Assembly: GCA_036522895.1 (NCBI GenBank)
Contig: DATDEX010000076.1
Location: forward strand, 1 to 20,121
Direction: 5' to 3'
Source: JAIOPA01 sp036522895
GTDB taxonomy: Bacteria; Eisenbacteria; RBG-16-71-46
Length of the DNA: 20,121 bases
In this document: piece by piece, positions 1 to 8,609 of the stretch
How positions within the stretch are numbered: position 1 is the stretch's first letter
Layout of the letters: the number at the start of each line of letters is the position of its first letter
Position numbers and translations under genes: made by a program
The notes under the pieces: generated by a model
Databases searched by the model: none
Told to the model about the DNA's origin: nothing
The model's input: the letters and a program-made list of their open reading frames with translations, nothing else

Positions 1-2
1 CG

Positions 3-221
3 TCCCGCGCGCGCGCGGCGGGAACGGCGCCGGGCTCGGCGTTGGGTGCGGCGCTCGGCGCGCCCGGGCCGAGAGTCACGATCCGGATCGGCGCCCTGGT
101 TCCCGGCAAGTCGGATCAGCGCTTCGCGACGCGCTCCGGCCTCGCGTTCGCGGTCACGGTGCCCCGGTTCACCATCGACCGGCCCGACACGGTCACGCTC
201 GGCGAGCTGATCAAGAAGTAG
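3..221 (+). CDS. C-terminal fragment of an unidentified protein
   Basis: An open frame enters from the left edge and ends at TAG 219-221, giving about 72 residues. The first third is rich in Ala, Gly and Pro. The rest reads like beta-strand sequence (RVTIRIGALVPG, then GLAFAVTVPRFTID) and ends GELIKK. I do not recognise a family. The coding call rests on the open frame and the protein-like composition of the last 50 residues. No gene partner is visible and the next gene starts 180 bases downstream. Confidence 0.5.
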   Translation, partial: SRARAAGTAPGSALGAALGAPGPRVTIRIGALVPGKSDQRFATRSGLAFAVTVPRFTIDRPDTVTLGELIKK

Positions 222-401
222 CGGACGCCCCGGACCAGCGCCGTGGCCGGACGCCCGCGATCGAGCCGTCGCGCGGTCGCGCGCGCCGGCAGCGCGCCCG
301 CGCCGCGGCCTTGAGTCCACCTTCTCGCGAACGCTACCTTACGGGTCCGCCGTCACCCGTCCGCCCGTTCGCGAGCCCCCCATGGCCACGCTGGTCCGCC
401 C
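222..401. other. Intergenic region before the kinase gene
   Basis: 180 bases of GC-rich DNA. I see no convincing promoter, no hairpin with a T tract and no clear Shine-Dalgarno sequence in front of the ATG at 402. Confidence 0.4.
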
Positions 402-1562
402 ATGAAGCACACCACGGCCGCCACGACCCGATCGCTCGGTTCGCGCCGCGTCCAGATCCACGCCGCGCCCCGGCTGCTCGAGCCGGCGGAGGTCGTGACG
501 AGCCCGGGAACGCAGCTCAAGTACCGGGTCGAGCGATTCCTCGGCGAGGGCGGGTTCGGCCAGGTCTACCTGGCGCGGCGACTCGGCTACTCCGCCACCG
601 TCGCGGAGACCGTGTGCATCAAGATCAGCGCCGACATCGAGGGCTGGCTCCGCGAGGCGTACTTCGGGCAACTGCTCGCGGGTCACCCGCGCGCGATCCG
701 GGTGTTCGAGGCGTTCCCGGTCATGCGCTCGAGCGGGCAGGTCCATTATGGTCTGGCGCTCGAGTACGCGCGCCACGGCGACCTGAGCGCACACCTCGCA
801 CGGGTCGGGAAGGCCTGGCCCGAGCGGACGACGCGGCGCGAGATCTCGGGCGTGCTCGAGGTGCTGGGCAAGCTCCACCGCGGGCAGCTCCTGCATCGCG
901 ATCTCACGCCGCTCAACGTGTTCGTGTGCGACGGGCCGATGTTGAAGCTCGGCGACTTCGGGATCGTGCGCTACCAGAGCGACCGCCGGGGCATCACCGC
1001 GCGGACCATGAACGCGCTCACGGCGCCGAGCGACATCCTCTCGGGCGCGGTCCCGAAGTGGCAGGCGCGCGACGACGTCTACCAGATGGGGCAGCTCCTC
1101 GCCATGCTGGTGAAAGGCGACGCGGGGGCGCGGATCCGCACCCCGGACGTCCGCGGGCTCACCTGCAGCGATCACCTGAAGGAGATCATCTACCGTTGTA
1201 TCGGCGAGCGTCGCAAGCGCTACGAGAGCGCAGACGAGTTGATCGCGGCGCTGCGCCATCCCCCGGCGCCGCTCGAGGTCGGCGCGCTCAGGAAGCTCGA
1301 CGGCGTGCACCTCGCGTTCACGGGGATCCTGAGCCGGCCGCGGATCGAGGCCGCCCGCGCCGCGCGCAGGGCCGGCGCGGTCGTGCACTCGGGGCCGTCG
1401 GTGCGGACGACCGTGGTCGTCCGCGGCCGGCCCAACGCGCGCCAGGCCGCGGGGAAGGACGCGGGCCTGAAGCTCATGGAGATCAAGCGGCTGCGGGAAA
1501 AAGGCCACCGGATCACGCTGCTCGACGAGGCGCGATTCTGGCGGCTGGTCAGTAAGCGCTGA
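402..1562 (+). CDS. Ser/Thr protein kinase-like protein with C-terminal BRCT-like domain
   Basis: 386 residues. Seen: a kinase fold with glycine loop GEGGFG (48-53), candidate ATP Lys74 in VCIKI, a possible helix-C Glu85, catalytic loop HRDLTPLN (165-172) with Asp167 and Asn172, and DFG (185-187). The Lys usual in HRDLKPxN of Ser/Thr kinases is Thr169. From about residue 299 the sequence changes to LDGVHLAFTGIL, then an AARRAGAVV stretch and a C-terminal KGHRITLLDEARFWRLV, the pattern of BRCT domains as in NAD-dependent DNA ligase. There is no membrane segment, so it should be cytoplasmic. The kinase lobe is short (about 245 residues) and its activation segment lacks a clear APE. Catalytic residues suggest activity, but substrates are unknown. 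Start: the first ATG in frame, with no good ribosome site, so a later start is possible. It stands alone; the next gene is 336 bases away. Confidence 0.85.
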   Translation: MKHTTAATTRSLGSRRVQIHAAPRLLEPAEVVTSPGTQLKYRVERFLGEGGFGQVYLARRLGYSATVAETVCIKISADIEGWLREAYFGQLLAGHPRAIRVFEAFPVMRSSGQVHYGLALEYARHGDLSAHLARVGKAWPERTTRREISGVLEVLGKLHRGQLLHRDLTPLNVFVCDGPMLKLGDFGIVRYQSDRRGITARTMNALTAPSDILSGAVPKWQARDDVYQMGQLLAMLVKGDAGARIRTPDVRGLTCSDHLKEIIYRCIGERRKRYESADELIAALRHPPAPLEVGALRKLDGVHLAFTGILSRPRIEAARAARRAGAVVHSGPSVRTTVVVRGRPNARQAAGKDAGLKLMEIKRLREKGHRITLLDEARFWRLVSKR

Positions 1563-1898
1563 CGGCCCGGGCGGACCGGTCGCCGACCGAATCGGCTGAA
1601 AATCCCGCGGTCGTGCTCGTCTCGATGCGTGAGGGAGGCCCTCATACCGACCGTTCCCGGTCGTTGTTCGCACACGGGAGCGGCGCGGCTTTACACGAGC
1701 GGCGCGCACCAAATACCAAATGTAAAGTGCCCGGGGGGAGGCGCCGAGGCTCTGCAGCTGAGAAAACACACTCCGCGCCTACGGCGCGGGTGTAAGGTGG
1801 GGTGGGATTGGATCTACCCGGGGTCTCGTACCGACGCGGGTCGAGAATGATCTCGGGTTCCGGTCTTCGCGCTGCCTGTTGCTCGCGAAAGGGAATTC
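1563..1898. other. Intergenic region with inverted repeats upstream of the CheB-CheR gene
   Basis: 336 bases without a credible gene. CTTTACA (1689-1695) and TGTAAAG (1721-1727) form a perfect 7-base inverted repeat with a 25-base spacer in a locally AT-richer stretch, a candidate operator. A compact hairpin has arms CCGCGCC (1773-1779) and GGCGCGG (1783-1789) with loop TAC; no T tract follows. No -35/-10 pair stands out. The next gene's ribosome site AAAGGGA lies at 1888-1894. Confidence 0.45.
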
Positions 1899-4800
1899 GT
1901 GGCCATCGGCAAAGCAACGAGAAGAGCAAAGGCGAGGGGTCCGGCCTCCCCGGCCGAGGTTGAAGCGCTCGAAGCGCCCGCACGGAAGCCGGCTGTTATG
2001 AGCCCCCTCGTCGTCGGCCTCGGTGCATCCGCCGGCGGGCTCGAGGCTTTCGAGCAATTCTTCCGCTCCGTGCCCAGCGACTGCGGCATGGCCTTCGTGC
2101 TCGTGCAGCATCTCGATCCGGCGCACGCCAGCATCCTCACCGAGATTCTGCAGCGCAGCACGGTGATGCGGGTGGTGGAGGCGCAGGACCAGATGGTGGT
2201 CGCGCCGAACAGCGTGTACGTCATCCCGCCCAATCGCGACATGGCGATCTTCCATGGCGCCCTGCAGTTGAGCGTGCCGGAACAGCCTCGCGGGCATCGC
2301 ATGCCGATCGACTCCTTCCTGCGCTCGCTCGCCGAGGATCAGGGCGAACGCGCGATGGGCGTCATCCTGTCCGGCACCGGCACCGACGGCACGCTCGGAC
2401 TGCGCGCCATCCTCGGCGCGGGCGGCCTCTCGTTCGTGCAGGAGCCGACCACGGCGAAATACGACGGCATGCCGTCCAGCGCCATACAGGCGGGCTTCGC
2501 CACCCATGTCCTGCCCGTCGAGAAGATGCCGGAGGCGATGCTGGCGGGAGCCCGCACGCTCGGGATTCGCCCGGAAGCACGCCCGGCGGCCGACCCCGGG
2601 TTGCGTCACATCCTGATGCTTCTGCGCTCCATCACCGGTCACGATTTTTCGCTGTACAAGAAGAGCACGATCGGCCGGCGGATCGAGCGGCGCATGTCGC
2701 AGCACGATATTTCGGATATGGACCAGTATGCCCGCTACATCGGCGAGCATCCGGCCGAGGCCCACACGCTCTTCACGGAATTGCTGATCAACGTGACGAG
2801 CTTTTTCAGGGACCCGGAGGCGTTCTCCGCGCTGGAGAAGGAGGTCCTCCCCGAACTGTTCGCAGGCAAGCCCGCGGGCTACACATTCCGGGTGTGGGTC
2901 GCGGGTTGCGCCACGGGCGAAGAGGCCTATTCGATCGCCATGGTGCTGTGCGAGCACGTGGAAGCGAGCGGCCAGGACTACCGCTTCCAGATCTACGGTA
3001 CGGACATCGACGAGCATGCCATCAGCGTCGCGCGCGCCGCCAGATATCCGCCCAACATCGTGCAGGACATCGAGCCAGGGCGGCTGCGCCGGTTCTTCGT
3101 CAAGGACGAGAACGGTTACCGGGTGAAGAAGGAAATTCGGGAGACGGTGGTTTTCGCCGTCCAGAGCGTCATCAAGGATCCTCCCTTCAGCAAGCTGGAC
3201 CTGCTGAGTTGCCGCAACTTGATGATCTACCTCAAGCCGGAGCTGCAGGACCGCCTCATCTCCACATTCCACTTCGCGCTCAAGCCCGCAGGGGTGCTGT
3301 TCCTCTCGACCTCGGAAAACATCGGCAGCCACCCGCAGCTGTTCACGCCGCTCAACCGGAAATGGAAGCTCTACCGGACCACGCGCTCGGCTGCCTCCAC
3401 CCGCCACACGTTCACCGACTTGGTGACGGTGGCCGCACCTGGTAACGAGCGGGGGGCGGAGGCGACGGCGTCGAAGGGCGGGGAGGTCGGCCTCACCGCG
3501 CTGACCCACCAACTGCTGCTCCAGTTCTACGCGCCCGCCTGCCTGCTGACGGACCTCCGGGGCAACATCCTCCACGTGCACGGCGAGACTGGCATGTACC
3601 TGCGGCCCGCCCCCGGCAAGCCATCCCTCAACGTGATCGACATGGCTCATGGGGCGTTGCAGCTGGAGCTGCGCACCGCGATTCATGTCGCCACGAGCCG
3701 GGGCACGCCGACATTGGACCGGGTGGTGCCGGCGGGGACCGACAGCGGCCTGGAAGGCGTGAGGTTCGACGTACGCCCGCTGCTGCACCCGGACACGGGC
3801 GAGGGCCTGCTGTTCCTGAGCTTCCACCCGGTACCGGGTACCGCGCGGGCCCAGCCTACGGGCGGACCGGCGGCCGGATCCGTCGAGTTGCAGCGCATCA
3901 CGGATCTCGAGCGCGAGCTCGCCCACACGAGGGAGACGCTCCACGCCACCATCGAGGAGCAGGAGACGTCCAACGAGGAATTGAAGTCCACCAACGAGGA
4001 AATGCAATCCACCAACGAGGAGTTGCAATCGACCAACGAGGAGCTGGAGACCTCGAAGGAGGAGCTGCAATCGATCAATGAAGAGCTGGTGACGGTCAAT
4101 GGCGAATTGCAGACCAAGATCGAGCAATTGGCCGACATGCAGAACGACATGAAGAACCTGCTCGACAGCATCAACATCGGCACCATCTTCCTGGACGATC
4201 ACCTGGTCATCCGTCGTTTCACGCGCGATGCGGGGCGGATCTATCACGTCGTCGCCTCCGACGTGGGCCGTCCGCTGAGCGATATCAAGTCGCACCTGGC
4301 CGACGACGACCTCCTCGCCGCGGCGCAGACCGTGCTCGAGACGCTGATCCCCAACGAGCGCGAGGTGCGCACGGCGGGAGGCGACTGGTACCTGGCGCGC
4401 ATCCAGCCCTACCGCACCCTGGACAACGTGATCGAGGGCGTGGTGCTGACGTTCGTGGACATTTCGGAGATGAAGCGCGCTCGCGAGGAGCTGCAGGAGG
4501 CGCGGGAGCTGGCCGAGGGGATCGTCGACTCGGCGTGGGAACCCCTGCTCGTCCTCGACGGCGGGCTGCAGGTGGTCTCCGCGAGCCGCGCGTACTTCCA
4601 GCACTTTCGCGTGGGGCCGGAAGAGACGCTGGGTCGTCCGGTCTACGAGCTGAGCAATCACCGGTGGGACATCCCCGCGCTGAGGGAGCTGCTGGAGACC
4701 GTTCTGCCCCGGGACCGGAGTTTCGAGGGCTACCTGGTGGAACAGGATGCCCCGCCGATCGGCCGGGACAAGATGCAGCTGAGTGCCCGACGCGTCGTGA

Positions 4801-5177
4801 GCAAGACCGGGAATACGCAGCTGATTCTGCTGGCGATGGGAATTCCCGGCCAGGGTGGGGGGGGGCGTGAATCGGCCACGGCAGGAGCTGAAACCCAACC
4901 TCACCCCCTTGCGAGCGAAGGCGGAGACGAAGCTCGCCGACATCCGGCCATCGCGCGCTCCGGGTTCCTCCACCGAGGAGCTCCTGCACGAGCTCCAGGT
5001 GCACCAGATCGAGCTCGAAATCCAGAACGAGGAGCTGCAGCGCGCCCAGCTCGCACTCGAAGAATCCCGCGATCGCTATGTGGATCTCTACGAATTCGCG
5101 CCCGTGGGCTACTTCACGCTCACCGACAAGGCGCTGATCTCCGAGGTCAATCTGACCGGGGCGAGTCTCCTGGGTGA
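1899..5177 (+). CDS. CheB-CheR fusion with coiled coil and two PAS domains; 3' end probably frameshifted
   Basis: Chemotaxis-type hybrid joining methylesterase and methyltransferase activities, without receiver or histidine kinase. CheB domain 36-222 has the likely triad Ser44 (GASAGG), His71 (VQHLDP) and Asp163 (GTGTDGT). CheR domain about 235-490 has SAM motif AGCATGEEAYS (335-345), the acidic motif GTDIDEHA (367-374) and SCRNLMIYL (437-445). A heptad coiled coil built on STNEELQ spans about 660-750, then PAS domains at about 755-860 and 875-980. GTG start 1899 has AAAGGGA four bases upstream. The family-like sequence stops near residue 985, at a nine-G run (4857-4865). The last ~100 residues are Arg/Ala/Pro-rich and overlap the start of the next gene in another frame. 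One extra G would end the protein at TGA 4868-4870 (present numbering), overlapping the next GTG as GTGA. Domain calls are firm; the 3' end is not. Confidence 0.88.
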   Translation: MAIGKATRRAKARGPASPAEVEALEAPARKPAVMSPLVVGLGASAGGLEAFEQFFRSVPSDCGMAFVLVQHLDPAHASILTEILQRSTVMRVVEAQDQMVVAPNSVYVIPPNRDMAIFHGALQLSVPEQPRGHRMPIDSFLRSLAEDQGERAMGVILSGTGTDGTLGLRAILGAGGLSFVQEPTTAKYDGMPSSAIQAGFATHVLPVEKMPEAMLAGARTLGIRPEARPAADPGLRHILMLLRSITGHDFSLYKKSTIGRRIERRMSQHDISDMDQYARYIGEHPAEAHTLFTELLINVTSFFRDPEAFSALEKEVLPELFAGKPAGYTFRVWVAGCATGEEAYSIAMVLCEHVEASGQDYRFQIYGTDIDEHAISVARAARYPPNIVQDIEPGRLRRFFVKDENGYRVKKEIRETVVFAVQSVIKDPPFSKLDLLSCRNLMIYLKPELQDRLISTFHFALKPAGVLFLSTSENIGSHPQLFTPLNRKWKLYRTTRSAASTRHTFTDLVTVAAPGNERGAEATASKGGEVGLTALTHQLLLQFYAPACLLTDLRGNILHVHGETGMYLRPAPGKPSLNVIDMAHGALQLELRTAIHVATSRGTPTLDRVVPAGTDSGLEGVRFDVRPLLHPDTGEGLLFLSFHPVPGTARAQPTGGPAAGSVELQRITDLERELAHTRETLHATIEEQETSNEELKSTNEEMQSTNEELQSTNEELETSKEELQSINEELVTVNGELQTKIEQLADMQNDMKNLLDSINIGTIFLDDHLVIRRFTRDAGRIYHVVASDVGRPLSDIKSHLADDDLLAAAQTVLETLIPNEREVRTAGGDWYLARIQPYRTLDNVIEGVVLTFVDISEMKRAREELQEARELAEGIVDSAWEPLLVLDGGLQVVSASRAYFQHFRVGPEETLGRPVYELSNHRWDIPALRELLETVLPRDRSFEGYLVEQDAPPIGRDKMQLSARRVVSKTGNTQLILLAMGIPGQGGGGRESATAGAETQPHPLASEGGDEARRHPAIARSGFLHRGAPARAPGAPDRARNPERGAAARPARTRRIPRSLCGSLRIRARGLLHAHRQGADLRGQSDRGESPG
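3966..4091 (+). repeat. 21-base tandem repeats encoding a coiled-coil heptad
   Basis: About five copies of a 21-base unit, best preserved at 3987-4007, 4008-4028 and 4029-4049, encode S-T-N-E-E-(L/M)-(Q/E). This is the coiled-coil linker characteristic of CheB-CheR-PAS proteins. Being a multiple of three, copy-number changes would lengthen or shorten the linker without breaking the frame. Confidence 0.8.
4857..4865 (+). repeat. Nine-G homopolymer at a gene junction
   Basis: Nine consecutive G sit between the PAS end of the CheB-CheR protein and the GTG start at 4867. Nine G send the upstream frame through about 100 unnatural residues. Ten G would stop it at the TGA overlapping GTG. Eight or eleven G would join it in frame to the downstream enzyme. 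The run may be phase-variable, a slippage site or a sequencing error. Confidence 0.85.
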
Positions 5178-7107
5178 AGAACGCAGAAAGATGCTCCATC
5201 GCCGGTTCGCCCGATTCGTCACGCGCGCGGACAGCGACCGATATCATCGGCTCATCGGGAGCGTGCTGCAGCATGGCGAACGGGCGACCTGCGACCTGTC
5301 CCTGCAGCGCGCCGACGGTTCCGTATTTCAGGCCCAGCTCAATTGTGTGTGCGTGTCGATCGCGGGTACGCCACCTGCGGTGCGCCTCACGCTGACGGAC
5401 ATCACCGAGCGCAAGCGGGCGGAGGCGGAACTGCGCGTCGCCGCCACCGCCTTCGAGTCCCAGGAAGGCATGCTCGTCGCTGACGCAACGACCTCGATCC
5501 TGCGCGTCAACCGAGCCTTCACCGACATCACGGGCTTCACCGCCGCGGAGGTCGTGGGGCAGACTCCGCGCATGTTCAAATCGGGCCGCCACGACCCCGC
5601 GTTCTACGCCGGGATGTGGAAACTCCTCGCGCGCTCCGGCGAATGGAAGGGAGAAATCTGGAATCTGCACAAGAGCGGCAGGGTGTATCCCGCGTGGCTC
5701 ACCGTCACCGCGGTGAGAGACACGGAAGGACTCGTCACCCACTACGTCGGCACGCTCATCGACATCACCCGACGCAAGTCGGCGGAGGAGGACATCGAGA
5801 AGCTCGCATTCTACGATCCCATGACCCGGCTGCCCAACCGGCGGCTCCTGCTGGACCGGTTGCAGCACACGCTGGCGTCGCGTTCCCGCAACCGGAGGCG
5901 GGGGGCGATCCTGTTCATCGATCTGGACGACTTCAAGGGTCTCAACGACTCCCTGGGGCACGACGCCGGCGACCTGCTATTGCAACAGGTGGCCCTGCGG
6001 CTGCTCACTTGCGTCCGCGCGGGAGACACGGTCGCCCGGCTCGGGGGTGACGAATTCGTCGTGTTGCTTGGAGATTTGAGCGCGAATCCCGCGGACGCAG
6101 CGAGCCAAGCCGAGCTCGTCGGCGAAAAGATTCTTTTCTCCCTGGCTCTGCCCTCCCTGCTCGCCGGCCATGAATATCACAGCACCGGGTGCATCGGCGT
6201 CACCCTGTTCGGCGATCAACGGGAAACCGTCGATGACCTGCTGAAACGGGCGGATCTCGCCATGTATCGGGCCAAGGCAGTGGGCCGAAACACGCTGCGG
6301 TTCTTCGATCCCGAGATGCAGGCCGCCGTCACTGCCCGTGCCGCACTGGAGGCCGACCTGCGACGCGGGCTTCGAGACGGGCAGTTCGTCGTTCACTACC
6401 AGCCCCAGGTGGACGCCGAGGGTCGGCTCACCGGCGCGGAGGCCCTGGTGCGCTGGCAACATCCCCGCCTCGGCCTCGCCCCGCCGGCCGTATTCATCTC
6501 GCTGGCCGAGGAGACGGGCCTGATCCAGCCCCTGGGCCAGTGCGTGCTGGAAGCGGTCTGCGCTCAACTGGTGGCCTGGAGCGCCAGGCCGGACACGGCC
6601 CGGCTCACGCTGGCGATGAACGTGAGTGCTCGCGAGTTCCGCCGCCCCGAGTTCGTCTCCCGCGTACTCGAGGTGTTCCAACGCATCGGCGCCGATCCAA
6701 GGCTGCTCATGCTGGAGTTCACGGAAAGCCTGATGGTCGACGACATGGAGGAAACCATCGCCAAGATGAATGCCCTCAAGGCCCGCGGGGTGCGGTTCTC
6801 CCTGGACGACTTCGGCACCGGCTATTCCTCGCTCGCCTACTTGAAGCATCTTCCGCTCGACCAGTTGAAGATCGACCGGTCGTTCGTGCGCGATATCCTC
6901 ATCGGTTCGAGCGATGCCGCCATTGCCTACACCATCATCGCCCTCGGGCGGAGCCTGGGGCTGGCCGTCATTGCCGAGGGTGTGGAGTCCGACGCGCAGC
7001 GGCAGTTGCTTGCGCTCCAGGGCTGCCGGGCGTTCCAGGGGTTCCACTTCGGCCAGCCGGGACCGGTGGGCTCGCTTCGATTGACGCCGGAGGCCAGTCC
7101 GAACTGA
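4867..7107 (+). CDS. PAS-PAS-GGDEF-EAL cyclic-di-GMP enzyme
   Basis: 746 residues from GTG 4867. A helical lead (STEELLHELQVHQIELEIQN region) precedes PAS 1 (about 70-180, ending TLTDITERK) and PAS 2 (about 195-305, ending LIDITRRK). The GGDEF domain is about 312-480: IDLDDFKGLNDSLGHDAGD (351-369), GGDEF at 393-397 and a product-inhibition I-site RAGD (384-387), five residues before it. The EAL domain is about 485-735: EALVRW (525-530), NVSARE, EFTES, DDFGTG (647-652), LKID and EGVE, the expected metal-binding and catalytic residues, so both cyclase and phosphodiesterase halves look intact. There is no signal peptide or membrane span, so it should be a cytosolic sensor enzyme. The start is chosen because of the GTGA overlap with the presumed end of the upstream gene and the G-rich site before it; GTG 4855 is an alternative. 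The pair looks like one translationally coupled unit. It ends only 14 bases from a convergent gene. Confidence 0.93.
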   Translation: MNRPRQELKPNLTPLRAKAETKLADIRPSRAPGSSTEELLHELQVHQIELEIQNEELQRAQLALEESRDRYVDLYEFAPVGYFTLTDKALISEVNLTGASLLGEERRKMLHRRFARFVTRADSDRYHRLIGSVLQHGERATCDLSLQRADGSVFQAQLNCVCVSIAGTPPAVRLTLTDITERKRAEAELRVAATAFESQEGMLVADATTSILRVNRAFTDITGFTAAEVVGQTPRMFKSGRHDPAFYAGMWKLLARSGEWKGEIWNLHKSGRVYPAWLTVTAVRDTEGLVTHYVGTLIDITRRKSAEEDIEKLAFYDPMTRLPNRRLLLDRLQHTLASRSRNRRRGAILFIDLDDFKGLNDSLGHDAGDLLLQQVALRLLTCVRAGDTVARLGGDEFVVLLGDLSANPADAASQAELVGEKILFSLALPSLLAGHEYHSTGCIGVTLFGDQRETVDDLLKRADLAMYRAKAVGRNTLRFFDPEMQAAVTARAALEADLRRGLRDGQFVVHYQPQVDAEGRLTGAEALVRWQHPRLGLAPPAVFISLAEETGLIQPLGQCVLEAVCAQLVAWSARPDTARLTLAMNVSAREFRRPEFVSRVLEVFQRIGADPRLLMLEFTESLMVDDMEETIAKMNALKARGVRFSLDDFGTGYSSLAYLKHLPLDQLKIDRSFVRDILIGSSDAAIAYTIIALGRSLGLAVIAEGVESDAQRQLLALQGCRAFQGFHFGQPGPVGSLRLTPEASPN

Positions 7108-7121
7108 GGCTCGCGGGCCGC

Positions 7122-8609
7122 TCAGCGGGCCGCGGCGGCGGCGCGCTCGTTTGCAGGTCGGGACGCCGTCCGCTCCCGGGTGGCGGCGCTCACGAGCAGC
7201 AGCGCGACGACGTTCACGCTCATCGCGACGATCCCGATGTTGAGATCCGTGATGACGGAGGGCCAGGTGGGGAAGAGCTTCGCGAGCGTCGTGCCCGAGA
7301 GCGAGAGCCACGCGATCGTCGCGACCCCGGCGACGATCCCCGCCATGCTGCCGGCGCGCGTGGCGAGCGGCTTTGCCGGCAGGCTCAGGACGAGCGCCGG
7401 AAAGAGCTGGGTGACGAGGTTGTAGCCGAGGAGCAGCAACGGCACGATCGCCTCGCCCCCCTTGAGCGTGAAGTACACCGCCACCAAAGCGACCACGGGA
7501 ACCAGCCCGCGCGCGAGCCGGCCGACCGCCTGCTCGCTGGTCGCTGGGGCGAGGGGGCGATAGACGTTCTTGGCCAGGATCGTGGCGGCGGTGAGGAGGA
7601 TCATCGAGCCCGGCACGAGCGCCGTGAGGAGCCCCGCGGCGCCGATCACCCCCACCATGAGGGGCGGGAACGCGAGCTTCGAGATCCGGAGCAGCGAGAG
7701 GTCCGCCTGGGCGCCGACGAGCCCCGGCACCTGGAGGATGGCCGCGAACCCCGCGAAGAACACGAACAACAGGACGAGCTGGTAGAGCGGCATTACGGCC
7801 GCGTTCTTCCGGAACACGTTCTCGGAGCGCGCGGTGTACGTCGATGCGAACGCGTGCGGCCACATGTAGAACCCGAGCGAGCTCAGTAGCACGGTCGAAA
7901 CGAACCACGAGGGGCTCATGCCCCTGGCCGGCAGCGTCAGGAAGCCCGGCTTCGCCCGCTCGATCGCCTCGAACATCGGCCCGAAGCCGCCATAGAAATG
8001 CCACGGCAGGTAGATCCCGAGCCCGACCGCCACGCCGAGGATCATGACGTCCTTGACGACCGCGGTCCACGCCGAGCCGTGCACGCCCGAGATCACGACG
8101 TACACCACGAGCGCGCTGACGCTGATCCACACCGCCGCCCCCACCGAGAGGCTCCCGTAGGACATCTCGGAGATGATGATGCCGAGCCCCTTGAGCTGCA
8201 GCACGAGGTAGGGGATCAGGGCCGTGACGCTCACCAGCGAGACGAGCACGCCGAGCGCGGGGCTCTGGTACTTGCTCACGAAGAAGTCGGGCTGCGAATG
8301 GAGATGGTGCCGGGTCGCGTAGCGCCAGATCACGGGGAGCAGGAAATACGAGATCGCGTACGCGATCGCGCCGTAGCAGAGGATGTAGAACGCGGGCGCG
8401 CCGCGTCCGTACGCCCAGCCGCTCCCGCCCAAGAACGTGAACGTGGTGTAGATCTCGCCCGCCATGAGGAGGAACACGAACACGGCGCCGAATCCGCGCC
8501 CGCCGACGCTCCACTGCTCGAGGTTCATCGTCCGGCCGCGGCGCGCCATGAGCCCGAGCACGAACGACAGCGCGAGGAAGCACGCGATGACGAACAGCGC
8601 GGGATTCAT
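7122..8609 (-). CDS. Sodium:solute symporter family transporter
   Basis: 495 residues beginning MNPALFVIACFLALSF and containing thirteen hydrophobic segments, the usual SSS-family count. Recognisable features are the first-loop LEQWSVGGRGFG stretch, FTFLGGSGWAYGRG, the YQSPALGVLVSL segment and ALVPGSMILLTAATILAKNVYRP. Such carriers use a cation gradient to import small solutes such as monocarboxylates, sugars or amino acids; the substrate cannot be read here. The start is fixed by a four-base ATGA overlap (8606-8609) with the upstream DUF3311-like gene, implying translational coupling. The short polar tail ends in repeated Ala. Confidence 0.92.
   Translation of the reverse strand: MNPALFVIACFLALSFVLGLMARRGRTMNLEQWSVGGRGFGAVFVFLLMAGEIYTTFTFLGGSGWAYGRGAPAFYILCYGAIAYAISYFLLPVIWRYATRHHLHSQPDFFVSKYQSPALGVLVSLVSVTALIPYLVLQLKGLGIIISEMSYGSLSVGAAVWISVSALVVYVVISGVHGSAWTAVVKDVMILGVAVGLGIYLPWHFYGGFGPMFEAIERAKPGFLTLPARGMSPSWFVSTVLLSSLGFYMWPHAFASTYTARSENVFRKNAAVMPLYQLVLLFVFFAGFAAILQVPGLVGAQADLSLLRISKLAFPPLMVGVIGAAGLLTALVPGSMILLTAATILAKNVYRPLAPATSEQAVGRLARGLVPVVALVAVYFTLKGGEAIVPLLLLGYNLVTQLFPALVLSLPAKPLATRAGSMAGIVAGVATIAWLSLSGTTLAKLFPTWPSVITDLNIGIVAMSVNVVALLLVSAATRERTASRPANERAAAAAR

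Noticed and set aside
311..1555. 414-codon plus-strand frame overlapping the kinase
   Set aside because: Arg/Ala/Pro-rich shadow; the kinase motifs are in the other frame.
3966..4091. Tandem repeats considered as a CRISPR or mobile-element signature
   Set aside because: They are in-frame heptads of a coiled coil with no spacers.
1779..4973. 1064-codon antisense open frame across the CheB-CheR gene
   Set aside because: It mirrors a gene with clear CheB and CheR motifs; its protein is His/Arg/Gln/Leu-rich without domains, typical of antisense frames in GC-rich DNA.
5977..8583. 868-codon minus-strand frame overlapping EAL and transporter genes
   Set aside because: It passes through two real genes in wrong frames; no recognizable domain.
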